A stretch of 20,668 nt of DNA from PNKC01 sp039917655 (GCA_039917655.1 JBDSJC010000079.1:1-20668); one strand, 5' to 3'; counted from the first letter of the stretch, positions 1-6,968 are shown. Made by a program: numbers and translations. Notes: generated by a model from the sequence alone, not told the origin.

Positions 1-701
1 AGATGTGGGTGACGAACGGCCAGCGAGCGGGCGTCTACCTGGTGATGACGAAGACGGACCCAACGGCGGAGCCGCGGCACAAGGGCATCACCGCGTTCCT
101 CGTGGACGCCGGGACAGCGGGGTTCACAAGCGGCAAGAAGTTCGACAAGCTCGGCTACAAGGGCGTGGAGACGACTGAACTGTCGTTTGACGACGCGCGC
201 GTGCCGGCGACGCAGGTACTCGGGGCGAAAGAGGGTTTGGGCTTTCAGCACATTATGTCTGCGCTGGAAGTTGGACGGATCAACGTCGCGGCGCGTGGAG
301 TGGGGTTGGCACAGGCGGCGTTCGATGACTCGATCCGGTACGCACAGAAGCGGTACGCGTTCGGCAAACCGATCTTCGAACACCAGGCGCAGCAGCTGCG
401 GCTGGCGGAGATGGCGATGAAGATCCGGGCGGGCCGCCTGCTGACGCTGGATGCCGCGCGAAAGAAGGATTCGGGCGTGCGCAGCGACCTCGATGCGGGG
501 ATCGCAAAGCTCTATTCGACGGAGATGTGCCAGGAAGTGGTGCTGGACGCGCTGCGAATCCACGGCGGTGTGGGTTACAGCAAGGACCTTCCTCTGGAGC
601 GCTACTACCGGGACGCGCCGCTGATGGTTATCGCCGAGGGCACGAGCGACATCCAGAAGACGGTGATCGCGCGGCAGATCGTGAAGGACTATCCGATCTG
701 A
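1..701 (+). CDS. Acyl-CoA dehydrogenase, 3' part (5' end outside window)
   Basis: FAD-dependent acyl-CoA dehydrogenase that oxidises an acyl-CoA to the 2,3-enoyl-CoA and passes electrons to ETF. The visible 232 residues are the middle beta domain and C-terminal helical domain. They open with the WVTNG strand and continue through the TDP and GITAFLVD segments, KLGYKG, the helical GRINVAARG region and the FAD-contacting KRYAFGKPIFEHQ stretch (about 117-129). IHGGVGY lies at about 185-191. AEGTSDIQ at 211-218 contains Glu212, which aligns with the catalytic base of short/medium-chain family members. The reading frame is open to the window edge, so the in-window ATG at 3 is internal and roughly the first 150 residues are missing. 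Substrate chain length cannot be told from this part. The next gene, 64 bases downstream on the same strand, is a MaoC-fold hydratase, which acts on enoyl-CoA products; joint action is inference. Confidence 0.93.
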   Translation, partial: MWVTNGQRAGVYLVMTKTDPTAEPRHKGITAFLVDAGTAGFTSGKKFDKLGYKGVETTELSFDDARVPATQVLGAKEGLGFQHIMSALEVGRINVAARGVGLAQAAFDDSIRYAQKRYAFGKPIFEHQAQQLRLAEMAMKIRAGRLLTLDAARKKDSGVRSDLDAGIAKLYSTEMCQEVVLDALRIHGGVGYSKDLPLERYYRDAPLMVIAEGTSDIQKTVIARQIVKDYPI

Positions 702-765
702 TTCGCGATTCACGATTGCCCCTCAGCCGCCCCGCCGGCGGGATCTACGATTGGAGACGAAACGA

Positions 766-1239
766 ATGACGGTTTATGACGGGCGCGACAAATTTGGGCG
801 GTATTACGAGGAGTTCGAGCCTGGTGATGTCTACAAGCACTGGCCGAGCAAGACGATCACGGAGTCGGAGGATCACCTCTTCTGCGACATCACGATGAAC
901 CACCATCCGTTGCATTCGGACCGCTGGTTTGCCGAGGAAGAGACGCAGTTCAAGCAGAACGTTGTGGTGGGCAACTTCGTCTACTCGCTGGTCCTCGGGA
1001 TGAGCGTACCGGACGTTTCGGGCAAGGCGATCGCGAACCTTGAGATCGAGACGCTGAAGCACTCCAAGCCGACCTTCCACGGAGATACAGTGCGGGCAGA
1101 GACGACGGTGTTGGAGAAGCGCGAGACCTCGGCGGGCGACCGCGGGATCGTGACCGTGGAGACTCGCGGGATCAACCAGCGCGGGGAGGAAGTGTGCTAC
1201 TTCAAGCGCAAGGTGATGGTGCCGAAGCGGCCTGAGTAG
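766..1239 (+). CDS. MaoC-fold (hotdog) enoyl-CoA hydratase/dehydratase
   Basis: A 157-residue hotdog-fold protein of the MaoC dehydratase family, which adds or removes water at enoyl-CoA-type thioesters. It begins FGRYYEEFEPGD and carries a Thr-Ile-Thr-Glu-Ser-Glu segment. The MNHHPLHSD stretch corresponds to the family's hydratase motif region, and the protein ends with a strand containing GINQRGEEVCYFKRKVMVPKR. This layout resembles the subgroup annotated as MaoC-like or mesaconyl/methylmalyl-CoA dehydratases; the exact substrate is unknown. The ATG at 766 is preferred over an in-frame TTG at 751 because GGAG at 753-756 sits nine bases before it. It follows the acyl-CoA dehydrogenase gene by 64 bases and may share its transcript. 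No terminator is seen before the hic cluster. Confidence 0.88.
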   Translation: MTVYDGRDKFGRYYEEFEPGDVYKHWPSKTITESEDHLFCDITMNHHPLHSDRWFAEEETQFKQNVVVGNFVYSLVLGMSVPDVSGKAIANLEIETLKHSKPTFHGDTVRAETTVLEKRETSAGDRGIVTVETRGINQRGEEVCYFKRKVMVPKRPE

Positions 1240-1264
1240 GCGCGCGAGGGTTAATCCGTGGCTG

Positions 1265-1270
1265 TAGGTT
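1265..1270 (+). promoter_or_regulatory. Putative -10 element of hicB1, leaderless placement
   Basis: TAGGTT, preceded by TG as in an extended -10 element, lies six bases before the ATG at 1277. Transcription from it would start at or next to the A of the start codon. No convincing -35 hexamer is seen. Support comes from the same spacing at several other genes in this window. Confidence 0.4.
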
Positions 1271-1276
1271 GTGTCT

Positions 1277-1582
1277 ATGCGGACGTACACGGTGGTGCTC
1301 TCCCCTGACCACGAACAAGGCGGATATTCGGTATCCGTGCCTGCCCTCCCCGGTGCCGTCAGCGACGGCCGGACTCGTGATGAAGCGCTCTCGAACATCA
1401 AGGAATCGATGGAAGGGTGGCTCGGGGTAGCCATCGAGAGCGGTTGGGACGCGCAGCCAGAAACGCTGGAACTGATACTGGCCGCTATCGCCTTCACGTC
1501 CAGTTGGCGACAGGAAGAAGGCTGGCCGCTGCTCGTGGAAACCGCTCAGGTATGCGTGGATGTGCCGGTCCCGGCGAGGTGA
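1277..1582 (+). CDS. hicB: HicB-family antitoxin 1
   Basis: A 101-residue HicB-type protein, the antitoxin partner of the HicA mRNA interferase. It starts with the family's strand MRTYTVVLSPDHEQGGYSV, followed by a PALPGAVSDGRTRDEALSNIKESMEGWL segment, i.e. the partial RNase H-like HicB fold. The C-terminal third differs from its two neighbours but still ends with the VPVPA-type strand. No obvious HTH or ribbon-helix-helix DNA-binding extension is visible. The ATG at 1277 is chosen over a GTG at 1271 because the two paralogues downstream start at the equivalent Met. Its TGA overlaps the GTG of the damaged hicA1 by GTGA, so the two were translationally coupled. It is the first of three hicB-hicA cassettes and is intact although its toxin is not. 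Confidence 0.85.
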   Translation: MRTYTVVLSPDHEQGGYSVSVPALPGAVSDGRTRDEALSNIKESMEGWLGVAIESGWDAQPETLELILAAIAFTSSWRQEEGWPLLVETAQVCVDVPVPAR

Positions 1583-1807
1583 CGCGGCTTGGCGGGTTCA
1601 CCTCGCGGGAGGTCGCACACGTCGCGGAGGGTTTCGGCTGGCGATTCAGCCCGCATGCGCGGGGATTGCATGGTGTACTCCAAGCCGGGTGACCCGCGGA
1701 GGTTGTCCATCCCGGACAGCCGCAACCTCCTAGGAGGCACCGCGCGTTCACTGGTCAAGACGGTGAGCGTCACCGTCGAGGAGTTCTTGCGGTTGGCCCG
1801 GAAGTAG
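1579..1807 (+). pseudogene. hicA: Frameshifted hicA toxin gene 1
   Basis: Remnant of a HicA/YcfA-family toxin (a small dsRBD-like mRNA interferase). From the GTG at 1579 the frame reads VTRLGGFTSREVAHVAEGFGWRF and then loses similarity. The adjacent frame takes over with RMRGDCMVYSKPGD, RRLSIPDSRN and VTVEEFLRLARK, ending at TAG 1805-1807. Removing one C from CCC at 1650-1652 restores a continuous 75-residue protein, exactly the length of the intact copy at 2803. The family's conserved His (RGDHFVY in copy 3) is Cys here (RGDCMVY, residue 30 of the restored protein), so even the repaired protein might lack activity. It could instead be a sequencing error, but the His-to-Cys change argues for real decay. 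Confidence 0.8.
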
Positions 1808-1864
1808 CAGCCAACTGGCGGCGAACGGCGGGAGTACACGGTGAACCACGCCGCGGAGCAGTGG

Positions 1865-1870
1865 TACAAT
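1865..1870 (+). promoter_or_regulatory. Putative -10 element of hicB2, leaderless placement
   Basis: TACAAT ends six bases before the ATG at 1877. A weak TGA-containing hexamer (GTGAAC, 1841-1846) lies 18 bases upstream. No Shine-Dalgarno sequence fits between this element and the start codon, which suggests a leaderless transcript for cassette 2. Confidence 0.5.
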
Positions 1871-1876
1871 CAGCCC

Positions 1877-2179
1877 ATGCGCCGATACACCGTCGTGCTT
1901 TCACCCGACCCCGAACGCGGGGGATTCAGCGTGAGTTGTCCTGCCGCGCCCGGCGCGCTGAGCCAGGGCGAAACGCGCGACGAGGCCCTGGCGAACATCA
2001 CGGAATCGCTGGAGCTGTGGCTCGAAGCCACGCTTGAGCAGGGACGGGACGCCCTGCTAGAGACAGCCGAGCTGGTCGCCAACGAACTCGAAGACATCCT
2101 CAACGACCGCGAAGAACTGGGTTGGGATCGGACGGTCGAAACGGCGACCATTGCCGTGAGCGTCCCGGTCGCGGCGTAA
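1877..2179 (+). CDS. hicB: HicB-family antitoxin 2
   Basis: A 100-residue HicB antitoxin, paralogous to those at 1277 and 2500. It shows MRRYTVVLSPDPERGGFSV, then PAAPGALSQGETRDEALANITESLELWL, and ends with GWDRTVETATIAVSVPVAA, which is close to copy 3. The start is the Met matching the other two copies; an upstream in-frame ATG at 1841 would add 12 residues lying over the likely promoter. The stop overlaps the next start as TAATG (2177-2181), typical of coupled antitoxin-toxin translation. Its own toxin gene is frameshifted, so it either neutralises other HicA proteins or is in early decay. Cross-neutralisation of copy 3 is possible but is inference. Confidence 0.87.
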   Translation: MRRYTVVLSPDPERGGFSVSCPAAPGALSQGETRDEALANITESLELWLEATLEQGRDALLETAELVANELEDILNDREELGWDRTVETATIAVSVPVAA

Positions 2180-2405
2180 TGGGGCAGCTCGACGGCTACT
2201 CGCCAAGATCACTGACCAGAGTGGCTGAAAACCACGGACGGCGATTCGTCCGCCAATGCGGCAGTCACGCTATTTACGCCCACCCGACGATACCGTTGAC
2301 CATTTCCATTCCGCTGCATGACCCCATGCCTGCTGGCCTGTTGAAGCCACCCTCCGAAAAATGGGCATAAGCACATCAGCGTTCGTCGCCGAGGCGCGGA
2401 AGTAG
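2179..2405 (+). pseudogene. hicA: Frameshifted hicA toxin gene 2
   Basis: A HicA-family toxin gene starting at the ATG of the TAATG overlap. The first frame reads MGQLDGYSPRSLTRVAENHG, then CGSHAIYAHP with the conserved His, through PAGLLK. It then runs into TAA (2368-2370). The expected C-terminus (MGISTSAFVAEARK) lies in another frame and ends at TAG 2403-2405. Adding one base at about 2345-2347 restores a 75-residue protein, the same length as the other two copies. No slippery heptamer is seen at the break, so programmed frameshifting is unlikely. The 63-residue truncated product would lack the last helix, so loss of function is expected. Confidence 0.8.
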
Positions 2406-2486
2406 CCGTTCTCCAGCAAGCGGCAGTTGGAGATTGGCTCCAACTGCATCGGCAGCGGTTGGCCCGCAAGTGCCGTTTCGCGAGGG

Positions 2487-2492
2487 TATACT
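2487..2492 (+). promoter_or_regulatory. Putative -10 element of hicB3, leaderless placement
   Basis: TATACT, one base from consensus, ends seven bases before the ATG at 2500. A GGCGGGG run lies between, too close to the start codon to be a good Shine-Dalgarno site. No well-spaced -35 hexamer is evident; TTGGCC at 2459-2464 is 22 bases away. Confidence 0.5.
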
Positions 2493-2499
2493 GGCGGGG

Positions 2500-2802
2500 A
2501 TGAACGCCTACACAGTCATCCTCTCTCCGGAGCCGGATGGGCCGGGTTTTGCAGTGATCGTCCCCGCGATGCCGGGTGCGGTGACGCAGGGCGACAACCG
2601 CGCCGAGGCGCTGGCCAACGCGGCCGAGGTGATGGCACTGTGGCTGGAGGTTTCGGCAGACCACGGGGAAGCACCCCTGGCTGAATCTCGGCAGCTCATC
2701 GCCGCACAGGTGGAGTCCGTGCTTGAGGACCGAGACGAGGAGGGTTGGGACCGGACGATCGAGCTCGCAATGGTGATGCCCGCCGTCGCAATACCTGCTT
2801 AG
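2500..2802 (+). CDS. hicB: HicB-family antitoxin 3
   Basis: A 100-residue HicB antitoxin of the only cassette with an open toxin gene. It starts MNAYTVILSPEPDGPGFAV and continues PAMPGAVTQGDNRAEALANAAEVMALWL, then EDRDEEGWDRTIELA and a hydrophobic end. It is the closest of the three to hicB2 at the C-terminus. The ATG at 2500 matches the starts of the other copies and lies seven bases after TATACT; an upstream in-frame ATG at 2434 would read through that element. The stop TAG (2800-2802) directly abuts the hicA3 ATG at 2803, so the two are co-translated. HicB proteins usually bind HicA and often repress their own promoter, but no DNA-binding domain is obvious in this short form. Confidence 0.88.
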   Translation: MNAYTVILSPEPDGPGFAVIVPAMPGAVTQGDNRAEALANAAEVMALWLEVSADHGEAPLAESRQLIAAQVESVLEDRDEEGWDRTIELAMVMPAVAIPA

Positions 2803-3030
2803 ATGGGCAGATTGGCGGGATTCCGTGGGCGGAAAGTTCGGCGTGTGGCGGAGTCGCTCGGCTGGCAGCTGGTCCGGGTGAGAGGCGACCATTTCGTGTA
2901 CCGCAAGCCCGGAGTGCCCCGAAACCTATCTATCCCGGATCAGCGTGAGGTTAACGAACCGCTGCTCAGCGCACTGGTGAAAGAGATGGGCTTGAGCGTG
3001 GACGAGTTCCTGAAGCTGGCGCGGAAGTAG
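2803..3030 (+). CDS. hicA: HicA-family mRNA interferase toxin 3 (the only open copy)
   Basis: A 75-residue HicA/YcfA toxin with a dsRBD-like fold. Family members cleave mRNA and slow growth when not bound by HicB. The sequence shows the LAGFRGRKVRRVAESLGW helix, then VRVRGDHFVYRKPG with the conserved His at residue 30. NLSIPDQREVNEPLLSALVKEMGLSVDEFLKLARK follows, all standard family positions. It begins on the base after the hicB3 stop. Its stop is only three bases from the end of the convergent mscS-like gene at 3034, leaving no space for a terminator, so 3' ends of the two transcripts are expected to overlap. It is the template that shows the other two hicA copies to be frameshifted. Confidence 0.9.
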   Translation: MGRLAGFRGRKVRRVAESLGWQLVRVRGDHFVYRKPGVPRNLSIPDQREVNEPLLSALVKEMGLSVDEFLKLARK

Positions 3031-3033
3031 CGG

Positions 3034-3894
3034 CTAAACCAATTTCGCACTCTCGCCAGAATCGAAGTGCATCTCCACTCGCGCGGCATCGAAAGCGCGC
3101 TTGAGGCGGCGGCGGAGGTCGGCTTCGATCTGCCAGCGGTCCGCCGGGCGGGCGTCGGCGGCGATGGTCAGACGTACGTCGCCATCGCCGACGGCTGTCT
3201 GCGAGGCGAGGCGCGGCGCGCCCGACAAGAGAGACCGGTGCTCGGCTGCAACCTCTTTCGCAACCTGGTCCGCGATCGTTGCCGCGACGTCGCTATCGCG
3301 AAACGCGACTTCGAAGCTGACCTGAAATCGGCGCAAACTCGCGGTGCGGTTGACGGCCACGGTGATCGCGCTGTTTGGGATAGTGTGGATGTTGCCCGCG
3401 TCGTCGCGGATGACCGTGCGGCGAGGGTTGATCTCAATCACCTCCCCGGTAGCGCCGGCGACGGTGACGGTGTCGCCCACGGCGTATTGGTCCTCGATGA
3501 GGATGAACATGCCGTTCAGGATGTCTTTGACCAGGGTCTGAGCGCCGAGTCCGACGGCGATGCCAACCACGCCGACGCCGGCGATCAGCGCGGACACATT
3601 CAGGCCCAACTCACCGAGGAGCAACCCAAGCCCAAGGAAGCCGAGGACGACGCCGAAGGCCCAGTTGAGCGTGGAGGAGAGCGTGCCGGCGCGCCGATGA
3701 ATGGCCGCCGGGTCTTCCTGGCGGACGCGCACTGCCCGGCCGATGGCGCGCGAGAGCATGCCGCTGACCACGCGCCGAAAGACGATCTCGGCGGCGATGA
3801 GCATAGCGGCGATGGCGAGCAGGCGGATGCCGTGATCATCGACCCAGCCGCGCCACTCCTCCCAGGAAGCGTAGTCGAAGAGGAACAGGGGCAT
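3034..3894 (-). CDS. MscS-family small-conductance mechanosensitive channel
   Basis: A 286-residue integral membrane protein of the MscS family, which opens under membrane tension to release solutes during hypo-osmotic shock. Hydrophobic segments lie at about 22-40, 73-95 and 99-118. The third runs into the pore-lining VGIAVGLGAQTLVKDILNGMF motif (about 109-130). ILIEDQYAVGDTV and GEVIEINPRRTVIRDDAGN mark the beta domain, followed by an alpha/beta C-terminal domain to the end. The length is that of a minimal three-helix MscS. Its ATG overlaps the TGA of the helicase gene by one base (TGATG at 3896-3892), so translation is coupled to pcrA. The functional link to the helicase is not obvious. 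Confidence 0.93.
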   Translation of the reverse strand: MPLFLFDYASWEEWRGWVDDHGIRLLAIAAMLIAAEIVFRRVVSGMLSRAIGRAVRVRQEDPAAIHRRAGTLSSTLNWAFGVVLGFLGLGLLLGELGLNVSALIAGVGVVGIAVGLGAQTLVKDILNGMFILIEDQYAVGDTVTVAGATGEVIEINPRRTVIRDDAGNIHTIPNSAITVAVNRTASLRRFQVSFEVAFRDSDVAATIADQVAKEVAAEHRSLLSGAPRLASQTAVGDGDVRLTIAADARPADRWQIEADLRRRLKRAFDAARVEMHFDSGESAKLV

Positions 3895-6074
3895 CAGGCC
3901 GGGACCAACTTCGCGTAGCTCTGGAGAAGGCGGCGGACGCCCGCGGATTCGAAGGTGACGACGAGCTCTATGTCACCGCCGTTGGGTTGGCTGCTAACCA
4001 CCGTCCCGGCGCCGAACTTTGGATGGGAGACACGGTCGCCGGCGGTCCAGAGGGCGCCTTCAGCGTTTCCGCCAAGTTCGGGTTCGGGCTCAGCGGTGGC
4101 GGCCTCCATGTAGGAGCGCGGGGTGCTGCCGTAGGGGCGCGTCAACGGCTTTGGGATGTCGGCCAAGAACCGTGACGGAGGGTTGGCTGACTGGTTGCCG
4201 AAGACGAACCGCCGGTAGGCACGCGAGAGGTAGAGCAGGTCCATGGCCCGCGTGATGCCAACGTAGGCGAGCCGCCGCTCTTCCTCCATCTGGCGCGGGT
4301 CATCGAACGAGCGGATGTGGGGGAGGATGCCCTCCTCCATGCCTGACAGAAAGACGACCGGGAACTCAAGGCCCTTGGCCGTATGGAGTGTGATCAGGGT
4401 GACCGCGTCTACTTCGGCCTTCATCTCGTCCACGTCGGCGACCAGGGCAACGTCCCGGAGGAAGGGCGCGAGGCCGTTCTCATCTTCGCCGGCGATCTCT
4501 TCGTACTCGGTCATGACTCCGCGCAGTTCGAGGATGTTTTCGATGCGCTCCTCGGCGTCGGGGTCGCCGTCCTGGAGGAAGCGGGCGTATCCGGTTGCCT
4601 TGAGCACGGCGTCCAGCAGATTCGGGATGGGCGCCGCGCGCTGGGCGCGGAGCGATTCGATGATCTGGACGAAAGTCTGCACCGCTGCCAGCGAGCGGCC
4701 GCTGAGGCCGGCGATGCCGCCGGTGGTTGCGGCGCGTTCGCAGGCATCCCAGAGTGTGCCGCCGTTCGTTCCCGCGTGGTCGCGGAGGCGTTCCACGGTC
4801 TTGCCACCGATGGCGCGGTTGGGCACATTGATGACGCGCAGCAAGCTCGCCTCGTCCTGGGGGTTGTGGATCAGGCGAAGGTAGGCGACGAGGTCCTTGA
4901 TTTCGCGTCGCTGGTAAAAGCGCACGCCGCCGATCAGCCGGTAGGCGATGCGATGGCGCATCAGTGCATCCTCGATCGCGCGGGACTGGGCGTTTGTGCG
5001 GTACATGATGGCGACATCACCGAGGCGGCGGCCGGTGGTCATCAGGCGCGTCACTTCGGAGGCGATGAACTCACCTTCTTCTTCATCGCTGTACGCCTCA
5101 TAGACCGTGATCAGGTCGCCGCCGGTGCGGTCGGTCCAGAGCGTACGTTCGTGGCGGTCCGGGTTCTTGCCGATGATGGCGTCGGCGGCCGCAAGGATCG
5201 CGGGAGTCGATCGGTAGTTCTGTTCGAGCAGATACACACTGCAGCCAGGAAAATCTCGTTCGAAATATTCGACGTTTCGGATGTCGGCGGAGCGCCAGGA
5301 GTAGATCCCCTGGTCCGGATCGCCGACGACGGTGATGTTGTTGTGCACGGATGCGAGCATGCGAGCGAGCAGGTACTGGACGGGGTTCGTGTCCTGAAAC
5401 TCATCGACAAGGACGTGGCGATAGCGTCCGGCCAACTTCTCCAGCGTGTCCGGCGATTCCTGTAGCAGCCGGACGGATTCGGTGAGGAGGTCGTCGAAGT
5501 CGAGTGCCGAGGCGGCGCGCAGGGACGTCTCGTAGCGTTTGTAAGCCTTGGCCACCACCTCATCGAAGTAGTTGCGGGCGCGGGTTTCGAATAGGTCCGG
5601 GGTGATCATCTCGCTTTTGGCGCGGGAGATGGAGGAGAGGATGGCGCGCGGGGTAAAGCGCCGGGAATCGAGGTGAAGGTCATCGAGGATGCGCTTCATC
5701 AGCCCGACCTGGTCGCCGTCGTCGTAGATGACGAAGTCTGGAGAGATGCCGATCGCCTTGCCTTCGATGCGCAGCCAACGGGCGCACATGGCGTGGAAGG
5801 TGCCCATGTGGAGGCTCTTGGCATCCTCGCCCATGAGGCGCGCAGCGCGTTCGCGCATCTCTTTGGCTGCCTTGTTCGTGAACGTGACCGCGAGGATGCG
5901 CCAGGGCGCGATGCGTTCTTCTCGCACCAGGTAGGCGATGCGGTGGGTGATAACGCGCGTTTTGCCGCTGCCGGGCCCGGCGAGGATGAGCACGGCGCCG
6001 TCGCCATGCGTCACGGCGACAAGTTGGCGTTGGTTCAGCCCCGCAAGGATCTCCGGTAGCGTGTCTGGGGTCAC
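3894..6074 (-). CDS. pcrA: Superfamily 1 ATP-dependent DNA helicase, PcrA/UvrD type
   Basis: A 726-residue SF1A 3'-5' DNA helicase for nucleotide-excision repair, clearance of transcription-replication conflicts and related processes. Motifs appear in order: Q motif LNQRQLVAV (about 13-21), Walker A AGPGSGKT (32-39) and motif Ia VTFTNKAAKEMRERA. GTFHAMCARWLR, DEExx-type VDEFQDTN and motif III GDPDQGIYSWRSADIRN follow. Motif IV is LEQNYRST, motif V TLHTAKGLEFPVVFLSGMEEG and motif VI EEERRLAYVGITRA. The tail GDRVSHPKFGAGTVVSSQPNG is the Tudor-like C-terminal domain that in PcrA contacts RNA polymerase. The start is GTG at 6074; the hexamer TAAACT ends six bases upstream and there is no Shine-Dalgarno, so a leaderless message is likely. 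An mscS-like gene follows with a one-base overlap. Confidence 0.96.
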   Translation of the reverse strand: MTPDTLPEILAGLNQRQLVAVTHGDGAVLILAGPGSGKTRVITHRIAYLVREERIAPWRILAVTFTNKAAKEMRERAARLMGEDAKSLHMGTFHAMCARWLRIEGKAIGISPDFVIYDDGDQVGLMKRILDDLHLDSRRFTPRAILSSISRAKSEMITPDLFETRARNYFDEVVAKAYKRYETSLRAASALDFDDLLTESVRLLQESPDTLEKLAGRYRHVLVDEFQDTNPVQYLLARMLASVHNNITVVGDPDQGIYSWRSADIRNVEYFERDFPGCSVYLLEQNYRSTPAILAAADAIIGKNPDRHERTLWTDRTGGDLITVYEAYSDEEEGEFIASEVTRLMTTGRRLGDVAIMYRTNAQSRAIEDALMRHRIAYRLIGGVRFYQRREIKDLVAYLRLIHNPQDEASLLRVINVPNRAIGGKTVERLRDHAGTNGGTLWDACERAATTGGIAGLSGRSLAAVQTFVQIIESLRAQRAAPIPNLLDAVLKATGYARFLQDGDPDAEERIENILELRGVMTEYEEIAGEDENGLAPFLRDVALVADVDEMKAEVDAVTLITLHTAKGLEFPVVFLSGMEEGILPHIRSFDDPRQMEEERRLAYVGITRAMDLLYLSRAYRRFVFGNQSANPPSRFLADIPKPLTRPYGSTPRSYMEAATAEPEPELGGNAEGALWTAGDRVSHPKFGAGTVVSSQPNGGDIELVVTFESAGVRRLLQSYAKLVPA

Positions 6075-6080
6075 AGGCGG

Positions 6081-6086
6081 AGTTTA
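6081..6086 (-). promoter_or_regulatory. Putative -10 element of the pcrA-mscS operon, leaderless placement
   Basis: On the minus strand TAAACT (6086 to 6081) is followed by six bases and then the GTG at 6074. The arrangement matches the hexamer-to-start spacing of the hicB genes. A recognisable -35 is absent. Confidence 0.45.
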
Positions 6087-6140
6087 GCATCTGCTAAGGC
6101 TGGTGAGCGATTTGGGTCCGGCTCGATCGAGTGCCGGTGA

Positions 6141-6146
6141 TATAGT
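6141..6146 (+). promoter_or_regulatory. Putative -10 element upstream of the zinc-ribbon gene
   Basis: TATAGT lies 40 bases before the ATG at 6187. Here the leader is long enough to hold a Shine-Dalgarno site (GGAG at 6177-6180), unlike the divergent pcrA promoter 55 bases away. No -35 of suitable spacing is clear. Confidence 0.35.
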
Positions 6147-6186
6147 TGAATGTGTGCGACGCCCAAGTTGTGGCGTGGAGTAGTTG

Positions 6187-6894
6187 ATGTTCGATTCCTG
6201 GCCTGGCGGCTCGTGGGAAGCAACCGCCAAGTACGTGGTCGCGATCACCGTGCTGTATCTGGCGGCCATCTGGCTCACGCTGGTGTTCTGGACCTACCGG
6301 GACATCCGCCAGCGCACACGTGACCCGATCCTGCAAACCACCGCCGTGCTATTGGTGCTCGTGTTCTTTCTCCCAGGGCACTGGATCTACCTGATCGTGC
6401 GGCCTCGCTACACGCTCGCGGAGATGTACGAGCGTTCGCTGGAAGAAGAGGCGCTGCTCCAGGAGCTTGAGGACCAAAAGGCCTGTCCAACTTGCAAGCG
6501 GCGTGTGCTGGACGAATACCTGATGTGCCCTTCGTGCCGCACTCAACTCAAAGAGGCTTGCCGCCAATGCACCAAGCCGCTGAGCTACGCCTGGGTGACC
6601 TGCCCCTACTGCGGGCTGGATAAGCCGCCGCGCGAAGGTTTCGGCCCGCGGCCAGCGCGGCCGCTGCCACGAAGCGCGGCGCCGGTGAGCGCGCGGGTTG
6701 CCGAACAGGCGACGGTGCGGAGCGAGCCACAAAGCGGCCTCGCGCCGCAACGCAGGCCGCAGACTGTTACACGTCCGCCCGCAAGTACACGTCCGCCCGC
6801 AAGCGGTGCGAGCCATACTGCGCCACGCGACCCGTTCGCACCGCGAGGCGCGGCTGCCGCTGGCGGCGAGGAAGCGCCGATCATCGGCGAGTAG
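6187..6894 (+). CDS. Membrane-anchored double zinc-ribbon protein, function unknown
   Basis: A 235-residue protein with two predicted transmembrane helices (about 14-36 and 47-70) and a charged coiled-coil-like stretch EMYERSLEEEALLQELEDQ. A double zinc ribbon follows, with CxxC pairs at 100/103, 114/117, 125/128 and 139/142. The remaining ~90 residues are Pro/Arg/Ala-rich, low complexity and probably disordered. An 18-base tandem duplication (6768-6785 and 6786-6803) encodes TRPPAS twice in this tail. The ATG at 6187 is chosen over the TTG at 6184 because GGAG at 6177-6180 gives six-base spacing. Zinc-ribbon/TM proteins of this kind occur widely as uncharacterised membrane proteins. A scaffold or regulatory role at the membrane is possible but not shown. 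The gene is divergent from pcrA and convergent with the DRTGG gene. Confidence 0.8.
   Translation: MFDSWPGGSWEATAKYVVAITVLYLAAIWLTLVFWTYRDIRQRTRDPILQTTAVLLVLVFFLPGHWIYLIVRPRYTLAEMYERSLEEEALLQELEDQKACPTCKRRVLDEYLMCPSCRTQLKEACRQCTKPLSYAWVTCPYCGLDKPPREGFGPRPARPLPRSAAPVSARVAEQATVRSEPQSGLAPQRRPQTVTRPPASTRPPASGASHTAPRDPFAPRGAAAAGGEEAPIIGE
6768..6803 (+). repeat. Perfect 18-bp tandem duplication inside the zinc-ribbon gene tail
   Basis: Two identical 18-base units (6768-6785, 6786-6803) keep the frame and duplicate six residues, TRPPAS. It looks like a recent slippage event in a disordered tail. Confidence 0.9.
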
Positions 6895-6968
6895 ACCAGC
6901 CGCTGGCCTTGCCGGGAAGCGCGCGGCGTTCTTCGGGCGGTCCTTCACCGCACACCGGGCGCGTGGAG

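Noticed and set aside
1645..2350. Programmed frameshifting as the explanation for the two hicA genes
   Set aside because: The two breaks need opposite shifts (+1 and -1), lie at different positions, and neither shows a slippery heptamer or downstream structure that I could recognise.
3067..3918. 283-codon plus-strand frame opposite the channel gene
   Set aside because: Antisense shadow of the mscS-like gene; the protein is Asp/Ala/Val-rich without recognisable motifs.
4383..5465. 360-codon open frame on the plus strand inside the helicase gene
   Set aside because: It is a shadow of pcrA in GC-rich DNA; the translation has no family pattern and the minus strand carries all helicase motifs.
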